64,000 bases of DNA from Corynespora cassiicola. Lineage: Eukaryota; Ascomycota; Dothideomycetes; Pleosporales; Corynesporascaceae. Where the stretch lies: positions 1,984,001 to 2,048,000 of the forward strand of contig JAEUWY010000012.1 in assembly GCA_022059125.1 (NCBI GenBank). Direction: 5' to 3'. The translations under genes were made by a program, and so were the position numbers. A model generated the notes under the pieces. That model was not told the origin of the DNA, ran no database searches, and saw nothing but the letters and a program-made list of their open reading frames with translations. Shown here in pieces: positions 53,577 through 64,000 of the stretch. The stretch's first letter is position 1. Every line of letters begins with the position of its first letter.

Positions 53577-56500
53577 TCACATCCAGAACATCCTTTTGCC
53601 CAATTCCTCCCCCCATGGGTTGCCTCTCTTCTCACCTTGCGGTTTGTACTCATAAAACTCTTCTTTTGCATGTTCCATCATCTTTTCTGGGTTGTCTCTG
53701 TCCTCAGGCCAATCATCACCCCCATAGCACTTCGGCAGGTACAGACGTCCACGTTCGCACAGCCTGTCTGCATAGTACGTCGGCGTCGCATAGGACACGG
53801 CCGTGGTCGATCTGCAGTACGAATAACAAAGAGCATGTGTCTATGGTTCAGTCAGTAAAGGATTACAGTCTCAGGGCAACATATCTTACCAAATTCCGCA
53901 GTTTGTCTACACTGAAGTGGGGAATAGTGTTCTTGACAACAAAGTAGTGTGTCGGTCTGGCCGTACCCTTGATGCCACTGTGCGATTGAAGATAAAAGTC
54001 GTTGTAGTAAGGCGAGGTGACTAATCTGTCGACGCATGTTCCCGGACTGCAGTTTTGGTTCCCAAATTTGTCTTTGTCTTTCTGGTTGATGGGATAGAAC
54101 CGTGTGTGGTGTCGCTTTCTACCAACCACAACAGCGATCTGGAACGAAGGTTTCATCACCATCCGTCCTTTCATCTTGACGACTGCATCAAAAGCGTCTT
54201 TGATCCCGGCAGCTTCAATATCCCGAACCTTTTCGAATTGTCCTTCGCTGACCCCATCACGGTAGTAAACAATGGATTTCGGGAGATCTTTCCACTTCTT
54301 GAGCATCTCCATTACCATCTCCTTGACAAGGTCTCGATCGATTATCTGTAGGTCTCAGCCATGATCATATCTTCACTGTTTTGCGTGCTTACCTCCCGAT
54401 CAGTCACGTCCAGTGAACGCGGATTCAGCCGCATCGCTCCTTGATATATCTGCCCCCTATCGTCCATCGAGCCAACAATGGCCGCGATTGATGGACACCC
54501 TTTGCCAGCAGTACTGCTTGGGTGGACAACATCCGCCCCCAACAGCATGGCCTTGTCGAGATTCTGGTCCACCTCAGTGACATAACTGTTGATGCCACCG
54601 AACTTGAGGTTCACCTTCATAGCGACATTGGTCATGTACTTGGCAGAATTACTCGGCGAGTTTCCTTTCTCGTATGTGATGCAAACAGATTGCACCCCAA
54701 ATTTCCTGTCGGCGAGGTTTTTAAAGTCGGAATATGCTTTTCGATTGAAGCTCTTCAGCATAAGGATAACCAGATCAGGCTTTGATAGACTGGCGTTTTG
54801 TAATTCCCTGTCCACGTCTCCAGGATTTAGCTCCGATAGATGTGGTTTAGGATGAACCGCTTGGATTCCACACCTCTTAACTCCATTTGCGAATGCTTGA
54901 CCTAGCGATTGGTATTGGTTGTGTCTAACTCTCATATCGCAAATGACTGCACAATCCAATTTCTTCAATGATCCCCAGGCATAGAATAGATCATTGGCTG
55001 CAAGGTTCCAACCAGATCCACGGCCTGGACTACTGGGTTTTGTTTGTGGCTTCATTGGGTCTTTGGAATTGTCTGTTCGATAATTCACTTGAGGGAATGG
55101 CAACTTTGTGCAATCAACCCTAAACATGGTCGGGAAAAGGCTAATCGGGGCACCTCCTGCCTTTATTGCTCACTCATTAGCTTCATGCTAAATAAAGTTC
55201 CTTGATCTCACTTACAAAAGACATCTTCTCGTCTCTGTTCTGGCGGAAACCGAGGTATTCAAGACCCTCCTTTTCGATGAGATTTCTGGAGTGATCCGGG
55301 TCGTGCGCGGCGATGTTAACCATGGAGCCAGTAAGATGATCTGGAACAGGGCGCTTGTAGAGCTGGTACGGAACGATTCGGAGATGTTGCTCAGCATACC
55401 AGACTGGATGTGTCTTGTCACCAACGTTGATGGCTCGACTGTCCGGCGCGATTTTCATGCCAAAAACTAAAGGCCTGATTAGTAGTATTCTCAAGATACA
55501 AGATAGTTGCTCACCTTCTTCCAGATGGTCCTTCACCGAGGTGGTGTTATCATCTAGCTTGTATTCAGGTTTGTCGTCCACCATCTTGGGCTTGCCACTG
55601 TTATCGAGGACCGGGATAGGTTTGCCATCTGCTCCCTTTGCCTTCTTTCGAAATGGCTCCAGCTCCCCTATCGTCTTGTCACCGACTTCGGAGATGATCT
55701 TGACGCGCTTGTTCATGCCGTTGAGATTTTTGTCTGCCCTGTCGTACTCGATAAAGACTTTCAACCGTTTCAAAATAGCTTTACGCTGAATCTCGTCTCC
55801 AAAGGTTGCAGTGTCGGCCATGAACTCGCTGACCAGGATCGGCTTGAAAAAGGCACTGGTAGCAACGTTGAAGTTGAGAAGGAGTGTTTGCATGCCAGGT
55901 TTCAGCGTGTAGAAGTACCCCCGAATGGTTTCGAGGGACATGGATGTACCATGTGTCGCGTTGTTCAAGTCACTCCGCGCGCTCTTGACAAAGAACTTAT
56001 TCGGCGATGCCTGGTGCACGCGCTCATCTAGACTCATAGAGATGAGGGTATTGAGACATTTGATGACGGAGGAAGCCTGATCCCAAGGCTCTGCCTTGGG
56101 ATCTGATTTGGTCTGCAATTTGAGTGTCTCAACATCGACCTTGCGTACGAATTTAAACCGCGCATTGGCTTCTTTCCGGGTCATGCCATCCCTTCCTTGG
56201 CCGTAGGGAATCGCGTATTCCCAGATGTCTACACCGGGTGCGTCGCGCTTGTCGTCGGGTAGTCCAATGTGAAGCTTTTTCCAAGCGACGATAGTCTTGT
56301 ATCCGTCGTGGGCGAAGCTGTCCTGGTTGTCTCTCAAGAAATCCCAGCTCTGAATTGCTTCCTTGAACAGAATTTTCACCATGCGACGACTACGATCCTT
56401 ATTCTCTAGGTCCAAGATTTCGTACTCGTATAGCTGTTTGTCTATCGCGAATTCAAAATGGTTGGTCCATACTGGGTTGGAAGAGATTTCGGGCAGCATC

Positions 56501-56697
56501 GTTCGAGCTGAAAACTTCATGTTGTTCTTGTGCTTTACGAGTTCTCTTACCGCGCCGCGTGTTTTCTTCACCTTGTCCATGGGCCAAGCGTGGCCATCTT
56601 TGGGGTTCGGAGGGGTATTAGTGGGGCCGTGGGTGACTGCTGGATAATAAAACTCATGACCACTAGCGAGCCAGCTTTGGGGTACCGATGAAACCAT
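53577..56697 (-). CDS. Argonaute protein (PAZ-MID-PIWI), QDE-2/Ago-type
   Basis: Five exons (56697-55515, 55466-55216, 55160-54393, 54345-53890, 53840-53577) give 973 residues. It should bind small RNAs and silence or slice matching RNA. Order: short N-terminus, ArgoN (about 78-225), linker 1 with SMSLETIRGYFYTLKPGMQT, PAZ (about 285-420), MID (about 455-590), PIWI (about 590-945). The slicer set is complete as DEDD: Asp688 in LLGADVVHPS, Glu734 (VTDRE-IIDRDL), Asp764 in VYYRDGVSEGQF, and Asp911 in PTYYADRLCERGRLYL, where animal Agos have His. The PIWI core is split by two introns, all in frame. The start follows an in-frame stop, so there is no long RGG leader as in many Agos. The end, EELGKRMFWM, lacks the usual FYV-type finish. 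No Dicer or RdRP gene lies in the window. Confidence 0.93.
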
Positions 56698-57619
56698 TGT
56701 GTACAAGAGAGTCAGATTGTTTCAAAAGTCAAAGGTGAGGATAAAATATCAACCGCGAGAGAGTGCTTAAATACTCTGCCAGAACTTTGGGAGCATTGTT
56801 TGTCCCTCAAGCTTTGCGAAAGAGTGACAATCGTAAAGGGTTATAATAGGCTGTAAATCAGTTGTTAATTAGAAAACAACTCCTAATCGCTTTTTCCGCC
56901 CTCACAGCACAGGTTTGATTGTCTACTATAGATTGCAATAGCAAGCCTGATCATGTGGACTTGTGACTCACTTGAAACTAGGTAAGAGAATAACTGACAC
57001 AGTGATGGAAAGGTTTCTCTTACAAACTTCACAAGTTTTCTATCCGTAGGAGGCACAAAGGGAATTAGTACGGTTATTCTCTACCATCGCCATCTTTTAT
57101 AGTTGCTGTTACCACCCAATCATTAGAGCGCCTGATTTATCATACAACAAATTAACTTGTAAGCTAAAACAAGGATTTCTTATTGATAGATTCAGGTGAT
57201 GAACGCATTATATAAATGTGAGAGCTACTTAGAAGATCTGGAGGGACGACACGTGACCTGGCCACGTGCGACCTTGAGGCCTGAATGCCAACCTTGGAAG
57301 ATGCTTCGGGATCTCGGTTCTAGATAGTTCCTAGTCCAGTTTCCGGATTTTATTTTGTTATAATACACATTAATCATGCTACAGCTAGCCTTAGTGACTC
57401 GATTCTGCTTCTATCTTTCGCCGCCGATCGCTTGTGCTAAAATTAGAAAACGCGCGCAAAATACTCGCATTTGCGCGAATCTTCAGCCTTGCAAGGAGCG
57501 GCCTATATAAGCAGCCGAAAGACCCCACTCTAGCCCCAGACAATCCCGAAAAGCCTTAGATCTTGCCAGCCTGCTATTTTTTTCTTGTTTTGATCCACCA
57601 ATCATCCTTTGATATTAAC
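56698..57619. other. Divergent promoter region, Argonaute / zinc-finger gene
   Basis: About 920 bp, AT-rich by eye, with no gene. It should drive both the Argonaute and the zinc-finger gene. Confidence 0.55.
57504..57510 (+). promoter_or_regulatory. TATA box of the zinc-finger gene
   Basis: TATATAA, 110 bp before the start codon at 57620. Confidence 0.5.
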
Positions 57620-59832
57620 ATGTCCAGAATTGACAAAGCACCATGTATGGTAACCCAGGCTGGAGACTCTGGACACACATTGAGTTTCTGGCCTATCATA
57701 AATGACGAAACACCCATGCAAGAACGCTCACAGGGCATGGATTCGAATCAGAATAGCGGGATAGGAGATTCTGATGAGGAACCAGACAAAAACAAATTTT
57801 GTTGTTCATTACATGTGCGACCAGTGGATAGGTGTCTCCTTTGCTCAACAGGCATAAAATACATTGATTCAATTCCGTCAGAGGATCGAAACATAGTTTG
57901 TCCCTCAGTCGTATCTTTAATGAAATGGGAAGATGAGGTGCGCGATGAAAGATTGTGTAAGTACATTTTCCCATCAAAGATACAGGCATTAATGTCGAAG
58001 CTAGCCAGTGAGGACATAACTGTCCGTCTTTTAGAAAGTTCTCAGATTACCAAAACAAATGATAGTGCATCAACAGATTCAACTAAAAGGGAAAATGTTA
58101 CCCATATTTCAGAGACACTTGCAGAGTCAGTTGATTGCGGTTATTTTCTATACAATCACCAATTTCCCAACCCTACCTCAACCAGTTTATGGCGCAGTGA
58201 GGATGTAACCGTCATTGAAACGCAGTATCTAGATGATCCTCACCCACCCTGGACAGAGTTCTCCTCATCTGATACTAGTATAACACCGGAACCCTCTTCA
58301 AATGCCTCAGACAACTCTTCTGTCATACCAAGCGATACTACATCAGTCAAAAGACGTATCGTCGACAAGCTCATGATTCGATTCTATGAGATTTTCGAAT
58401 CAACAAGCATTTCAAGTTACAGAAGTCACGCATCTGGGACGCCATCCTCAAGCACAGGCTCTAATTCATCCAGAACTCATCAAAGTCATTCTGGGGCATT
58501 AGGAAAGCGAAAACCAAAGGACTGTGAAGGAGATGAGGATGATCAAAATAAGGAAGACCGACCAAATAAGAGACACAAAAAGGATGAAGAGTTGGATAAG
58601 ATGTTATCAGAGAACAAAAGGAAGCTCGCATGTCCGTACTTCAAATACAATCGGCGCAAGTATCGAGATCGACGCTCATGCCCTGGACCAGGATGGGATT
58701 CCATCCATCGCTTAAAGTAAGGGCCCCGTTATTTCTTTACTTCAAGGGAAAGATCTGATCTCCATAAGGGAACATTTATATCGACGACATGCTCTACCAC
58801 CGCAATGTCAGCGTTGCTGGAGAACCTACAAGGATGAACCAGCACTGACCGAACACCTTCGGTCGGTTGATGCATGCGCAATCCGTGAACAACAGCCTGA
58901 AGAAGGTCTTGACAAGAAACAAATCGAACAGCTGAAGAGCAGGCAAAGCATGTTCCGTGCAGATGATGACGAAGAAAAGTGGAGAATAATATATCTGATT
59001 TTATTTCCCGATACACCTCCAACACAGCTTCCAACTCCATGTAAGTGCATGCTGTCTTGCATTGCCAGTAATATTCACAAAGTCTGGACGTGGGGCTAAA
59101 TTAGGATTACTATTTTGAGATAATGTGACTAACCGAGGACTAGATTACGATGATGGAGATACTGCTGGTGATGCCCAGTCCAGCTCACCCAAGGCATCGG
59201 ACATCACACAGTACGAAGCATACCTAAGACGCGAATTGCCTCGACGAGTAAGAAAAGAGCTTGAAATTGCGATAGAGAAGATGGTGGGGCCAATCGAAGA
59301 GACCTTGAAGAATCAGCTGGAAGACATAGTCCGGAATTGCCAAGAGAGACTCTCTGAAACGTATCAGCCGGGCCCTCAACTATGCAACATCAACATGGAC
59401 ACCGAATCCATCGAGAACGATCGAAGTAGCTCAAGTATACACATTGACCAATTCGCATCTTCTTCATCAATGGTACCCGCTCAACACTCTGTACCACCCG
59501 ATACAACCTGGGACCCCTGGATTGAGATTCGACACCTGCTACAATCGACCGAGGAAGAAGGAAGTGATTCCGCGTACGATCCGGGCCTGTATAGTATGCA
59601 GAATTCCCTTCCCAGCGACCCGTACTGGCCGATTCCGGTTGTCTGTTCTTCGGATACCAATCTTAGGGTTGAGAAAATGCTCGAGTATGGTGTTGAGGCA
59701 CAGGAGTACACTGGAATGATGAGTGATCTGGATACTCGGACAAGCCCTTTGCCGGATACTGAGACACATGCAGAATGTTCGGGCAAGGGAAAGGGAAAGA
59801 TGGTCGATATTGCTTGTCAAAAGGAGTGGTAA
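57620..59832 (+). CDS. Fungal zinc-finger-like protein of unknown function, divergent to Argonaute
   Basis: Three exons, 57620-58716, 58769-59040 and 59144-59832, give 685 residues. Introns 1 (52 bp) and 2 (103 bp) restore HRL-K-EHLYRRHALPPQC and PTP-Y-YDDGDTAGD. The centre (about 337-395) carries a Cys/His block widespread in filamentous fungi: LACPYFKYNRRKYRD, then SCPGPGWDSIHRL, followed by EHLYRRHALPPQCQRC, a C2H2-like pair. Next come EEGLDKKQIEQLKSRQ and a WRIIYLILFPDTPP motif typical of the same family. The N-terminal third is polar, with several cysteines (NKFCCSLHVRPVDRCLLC) near 74-91. A basic patch GKRKPKDCEGDEDD ... PNKRHKKDEE precedes the finger. The C-terminus is acidic and Ser-rich. 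The family has no known function to me. DNA or RNA binding is only inferred from the fingers. Confidence 0.85.
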
Positions 59833-60476
59833 CCGATTACTGCTACATAGAGCTCATACCCTAATTTAATTCAATTTTTTACTGTGGCATCGTCTCGGGC
59901 GAAATGAAATTTGGTCGAAACCGAACCCGTTCATACGCATTGACTCGGAGATTGATATCCAGTGGCTCGTTGAGCGGCCAGACTAGTGTCATAGGTGTCA
60001 AATTATCTTTATATTTTCTTCATGTTGAAGTGGGAATAGATCTTCAATTCGAGACTGATTCATGCGGCGAAGCCAGAGGGTCGGTAGCATTCTATGTGGA
60101 CTGACTTAAGATAGGCATTCGCTCAATAGTCTTTTTCACGAATCTCTCTGTAGCGCAAGAAATGGCCATGGATGTGCGTAATGCAATGAGATTATCGGCA
60201 GGTGTCTCCAGCCGTAACTGGCCCCAGCCGCGCGGAGGGGTCTTGTGAAGGGTGCATTATTCCGGTTGACCGTACCCATTTGATCCAATAGATATTGATT
60301 TTGTTCCTGATGCTTCATTTGACTGAATCCAAGGTGAATGCTCAATGGTTGGTTTTGTTCTTAAAAATGCCCGGAGCTCGAGAAATCGGCAACGCATCCT
60401 TGGTCTGCCGACACAAGCTGACCACGCCAAGACTGAGGATATCGAGCGTGATGCAAAGATATCGCCAACACTCCAA
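59833..60476. other. Convergent intergenic region
   Basis: About 640 bp between the zinc-finger gene and the methyltransferase gene. No gene supported. Confidence 0.55.
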
Positions 60477-61521
60477 TCAGCTTGGCCAACTGAGCTCATA
60501 ACCGTAAACGGTACGTCGGAGAAGTTCGTCCTTCACATGATTAGTAGTGCTTTGGGAGAGAGTCAAGCGACTTACACCTGGGTCCTCTTCAAACATGACC
60601 TTGTCCATGACCTTCTCGAATGTCTTGGTCACTGTGAAGCCCGACTCTCGTGCAAGATCGAAGAAAGCAAGGTCTTTTTCCAAGAGCCATGGTCGATAGG
60701 GGGTGAAGAAGACATAGGCCCGTGAGTCGGGAGATTTCTTCAGAGTCAATTGCACTGTCTTGACCAGCTTTGCATGTTCAGAGTGATTGAAAAGAAGGTC
60801 GGCCAGTATGAGAACATCGAAACCATTGCCTTCGGGGACATGCTTGGATACCTCGTCGATGGATGCTCCCCACAGATAGCCCTGACGAAGCATTAGCGGA
60901 TGTCAAGCTTGAGGATGCACCGGCTCACTTCTGCAACTAGCTTGGGTGATGCGGGTAGCAAGTCACAGCTGGAGATGTTGTAGCGCAGATTCTCAATCAG
61001 ATCGGGATCCGGGTAGTCTGTCACGACGACCTGAGCGGCTCCGCTGAGGGCACAGACTAGACTGGGCAGGCCACCGCCAGCGCCGAGTTCAAGCACAGTC
61101 TTGCCTTTTACAAGATCATTTGCATGCTCTTCCAGATAGGTTGATATCGTCCGGCCAGCATTCCACAAGAAATGGCCCTGACTATGTCAGTGATGCGCTG
61201 ATATCAAGGCCTCATGGGCAGATGAGACTGGCAACCGAGCGCCCAAGAGGAAGCACCAAGGGCAGACAGAAGGCGGAATATGGTATGGCTAGCATGCATG
61301 ACGAAAGACACAGTGGAATCGCAAAAGAACAACGGTCATACCCAGAGCGGATTATGGCCGACCAGTCGGAGGCGGAGCTCCTTTCCAGAAAGCAGGCGGT
61401 GCGAGGCGAAGGTAGCCTCCTTCTCCGGCTGGTAAAAGTCGGACGGCTCCTGGAACAGATCGATCTCGCCCTCGTCTGAGTCTGGGGCCATTTCGAATTT
61501 GGGAAATTTGGGAGGACTCAT
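60477..61521 (-). CDS. efm7: Lysine methyltransferase, EFM7/NNT1-like (MTF16 family)
   Basis: Exons 61521-61342, 61177-60929 and 60881-60477 give 277 residues. It matches the seven-beta-strand methyltransferases of the Efm7/Nnt1 type; yeast Efm7 methylates the N-terminal Gly and Lys of translation elongation factor eEF1A. SAM-binding motif I is [13 protein letters not shown] (in exon 2), followed by [15 protein letters not shown]. Family blocks are [34 protein letters not shown] and [15 protein letters not shown]. All introns are phase 0. An acidic N-terminal segment ([20 protein letters not shown]) is usual in this family. A GTG-initiated extension upstream was not used. Substrate identity is inferred from family only. 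Confidence 0.9.
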
Positions 61522-62952
61522 GGGTGTTGAAGCTTGGCGGGGGGGCAGTAAATTTTGGGAGAACCCCACATCACGTGGGCGCTAGGCTCCAGCCACAGCG
61601 CCACGATGACAGATTGCTTCGACACCACTCGCGACGGCACAAGCAAACCTCACGGCGTGCATTCTTCCAGAAACGAAGCTGACCGGGGCCGTCAGCTCTG
61701 CACCCCCGCGCCGGGCTGCCGCATGATCTGGCGCCATCCATGGGACTCCCCGCTGGTTCCACGGATTCATGGCGACGGGCGTGAGAGGCAGAAGAGGCAC
61801 GCAGGGTCCTCGGGCGGCGGCGGCGGCGGCGAGCCGGGCGCAGTCGGTGATGGGTGGTCGGTGTCGTCTTTGTCGCCATGGCACGAGAAGGATATAACAC
61901 AGGCCGACAGTCGACAGCATTCGTCCTTGCACACGCACCCAGCTGAAAGCCCATAAGGCTGCCGACCCCTCGCCCCGTCTGACGCCAGCCAGCAGACCAG
62001 ACGATCGTGAGAGACGGCGGTTGACAGGGTCCGCGAATCCACGCCGCGGTCGAGACTTAGCGCGGGCAGCAGCCCACATCTGGCCTTGCCCTAAAACAGT
62101 AATAAAACTTGCTCACTTCCAGCAAACCCACTTGTCGCACCGCAACCCGCCAGCTTCAAGCATTCCACGACCACTGCCCGCAAGAGCGCCAAAGCACGCG
62201 TGCCCGCCTGCCGCCCAAGTCACTCCACGCCCAACCAGGTCTGCCTGTCTGCCAGCTTCGCCAAAGGGGACCCGGTGCGCCCAACAGCTCCAAGCCGGAC
62301 CTGCGCCTTGCAGCTCACCTGGGCGCCATCACCTTCCTCGAGAATACCATCCTCCGGCCTGGCCCTTTGCGCCGGCAGTGCCTTTGCCGCCGCCTGCTCG
62401 TCCATCTCGCTTCCTCCGTCCCTACCGCTCGGCACTGCAGATTAATCTGCTCTTTCCTGCTCGCTCCTGTTTCAATCAATCTCTCCACGACGAATCCCCA
62501 GCCCCCAGCGCCTCGTCCACCTCGCCAGCCCGCCGCTTACAGGCTGCTCTGCGACAAGCCTTTGCATCCCTTCTCGAAAAAGGTTCTCGGTGTCACCAGC
62601 CACACGGGTCGCACAGGCACCCTCAGTCCCGCAACCCGCAACCCGTAGCCCGCAGCCCGCAGCCCGCAGCCCGAGCCCGCCCTGTGCCCTCTTTGGCAAG
62701 CACAGTACGGCCATCCGCGGGCCAGTCCAGCCCGTTTCCATTGCAACTCTCTCGCTGCCCGGCTCTCTGGCTGCCAGCGTTGCGACACGCCTTTTGTGCC
62801 TCCCCGCACTTGCCTCCCACGTGCGTGCGCCGGGCTGAAGACAACCTTATCCGGCTTCGATCGCGCTTCCTATCCAACGCCCAGGGTCCTACGCGATCGA
62901 CCTGCTGCGTTTTATGAGCAGATTCTCGCTACTACTCTTCTAAGCCTGCAAC
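61522..62952. other. GC-rich intergenic region and leader of the copper-fist gene
   Basis: 1.4 kb. A 298-codon plus-strand ORF at 62021-62917 is Pro/Arg/His-rich, shares its stretch with open frames on both strands, and has no resemblance; I take it as GC artefact. It holds a CCCGCAR heptamer repeat. Confidence 0.5.
62628..62669. repeat. 7-bp tandem repeat (CCCGCAR, 6 copies)
   Basis: Two CCCGCAA, one CCCGTAG and three CCCGCAG copies without gaps, about 300 bp upstream of the copper-fist start codon. Confidence 0.85.
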
Positions 62953-64000
62953 ATGTGGGCCGAAATCAATGGAGAGCGGAAGAAGGTGGCATGGTGAGTT
63001 GAACCGATTTTTCTTTTGCGCCCGTCCGCCCACTTCCTCATACCCTCCCCATCTTCAACCTGTGCCCATCAAGCACAAGGTCGGTTTCGACTTGCACTTG
63101 GCTCTTTGGAATCGCCCCGTCCCTGTTCAACTAGCCTTTGTTCCATCACCTCAGCCGGGACAATCTCGCTTCTTTTCTCCCGCCATCCGGCCACCTGTGC
63201 CCATGCTTCAGCGCACTCCCACATTACCCTTCATAATCTGATTGTTTTGCAGTGGCCCATGCATCCGAGGTCATCGCTCATCAAAATGCGACCACCGCGA
63301 CCGGGTTCTCGTCGAAGTTCGCAAGCCCGGCCGCCCTCTGAGCAGCTGCCCTCACCCGAGTGGTTCTTGTAGCTGCGAGCGCGTGGTAATCAACTACACC
63401 ATCCCCAAGAGTATGCCCTACCTTTGACTATACCATCGTCGTCGCTAATCATGAATTAGCTTCTGAGTGCGCGTGCCCGTCCGAACGAGCACAGCCAGTT
63501 GCCTCGGCTGCTGGGACGAGTAGCCGAGTGCAAAAGAGTCGCAGCAGGAAAGCTACCAACACGTTCAACGCCGCATCACTTGAGAAAGCCTTGAAGTCCA
63601 GCCAGGACACCGAAACCGAATCTTCCTCTATCCTCTCGCGAACCCCAACGAACCCATCCTTTGCCCCTTCGGAGAAGAGCGCCAGTAATGAAGCATCGCC
63701 TCCGTCTAGCGCAAGCTCAACCCCTCGGATTCTGCCCGCCAACTCTCGACGCCAGAGTCAAGTGGAGCCTGAAGAGAAATCGAGCTGCTGCAAACCAAAG
63801 CCGCCTCCGCCACAGAAACAGGCTGGAGGCTGTTGTGGCAGTAAACCGAAGGAGGCACCACAGCCCGCGCCAGCCAAGAAATCATGCTGTTCGGGAGGGT
63901 CGGCCCAACCAAACCAGACAAACCTGTTACCGCAGCCCATGCAACAACAGGCCAATTTGAGCCAAGACTTCTCAAACTTCCCACAATACCAGCAGCCAGG
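62953..64000 (+). CDS. Copper-fist transcription factor (partial, cut by window end)
   Basis: Exons 62953-62993, 63253-63410 and 63460 to beyond 64000; at least 246 residues are present and the 3' end is missing. The N-terminal copper-fist is complete: VACGPCIRGHRSSKCDHRDR (Cys14, Cys17, Cys26, His28) then the minor-groove block VRKPGRPLSSCPH. Known members (Ace1, Mac1, Cuf1, Grisea) bind DNA in response to copper and control metallothionein or copper-uptake genes. CxC and CC clusters follow (GSCSCERV, SECACPSE, SSCCKPK, GGCCGSK, KSCCSGG), probable metal sensors. The paired CC motifs resemble those of Cuf1/Ace1-like proteins more than Mac1. The first intron is 259 bp and splits the first Cys codon of the fist. 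Activator or repressor cannot be told. Confidence 0.92.

Noticed and set aside
62021..62917. 298-codon Pro/Arg-rich plus-strand ORF upstream of the copper-fist gene
   Set aside because: Likely leader or promoter DNA with a heptamer repeat; open on both strands and without resemblance.

Overview
The window is nuclear DNA of a filamentous ascomycete (Pezizomycotina). Genes are single-copy and closely spaced. Most are split by 45-60 bp introns with GT donors, CTRAY-like branch sites and AG acceptors. The gene set also fits: an AA9 lytic polysaccharide monooxygenase, a gEgh16-type secreted protein, a GH72 glucanosyltransferase, an Argonaute, Zn2Cys6 and copper-fist transcription factors, and a Pom1-like DYRK kinase. 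The class Dothideomycetes is my guess from general gene resemblance, not shown by the sequence. All exon joins below were built by hand from reading frame, splice sites and family motifs; no alignment or RNA data were available.

Layout, left to right. 1-13 kb: serine carboxypeptidase (-), Rab7/Ypt7 (+), SLC35F-type transporter (+), tRNA pseudouridine synthase Pus4 (-) divergent from a DNAJC17/Cwf23-like J-protein (+), then NAD kinase (-). 12.7-14.1 kb: a seven-exon Mg-chelatase-like gene without a visible P-loop (-). 14.1-19.5 kb: gene-poor, with simple repeats and one doubtful small gene. 19.5-24.2 kb: AA9 LPMO (+), convergent with a Zn2Cys6 transcription factor (-), then an acidic protein of unknown function (+). 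25.8-36 kb: gEgh16-like protein, CNOT11, Pmp3, CsbD/Hmp1-like protein and indoleamine 2,3-dioxygenase, all on the minus strand and separated by 0.6-1.8 kb. 37.4-42.3 kb: a 1556-residue Pom1-like kinase (-). 44-52.6 kb: Pex24-domain peroxisomal protein (+), Ygr210-type GTPase with a 10-nt exon (-), GH72 enzyme (-), Sso-type syntaxin (-). 53.6-59.8 kb: by eye a more AT-rich stretch with an Argonaute (-) and a divergent zinc-finger protein (+). 60.5 kb to the end: EFM7/NNT1-type methyltransferase (-) and the 5' part of a copper-fist transcription factor (+), cut by the window edge.

The genes do not form a pathway cluster; most are housekeeping genes for vesicle traffic (Rab7, syntaxin), tRNA and mRNA metabolism (Pus4, J-protein, CNOT11), NAD metabolism (NAD kinase, IDO) and cell wall or polarity (GH72, Pom1-like). 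Three observations deserve attention: the Argonaute with an Asp-only (DEDD) catalytic set facing an uncharacterised zinc-finger gene; identical 11-bp and 9-bp promoter words plus a TATA box shared by the neighbouring stress-type genes pmp3 and csbD/hmp1; and the very small exons of 10, 15 and 17 nt, which automated gene finders tend to miss.
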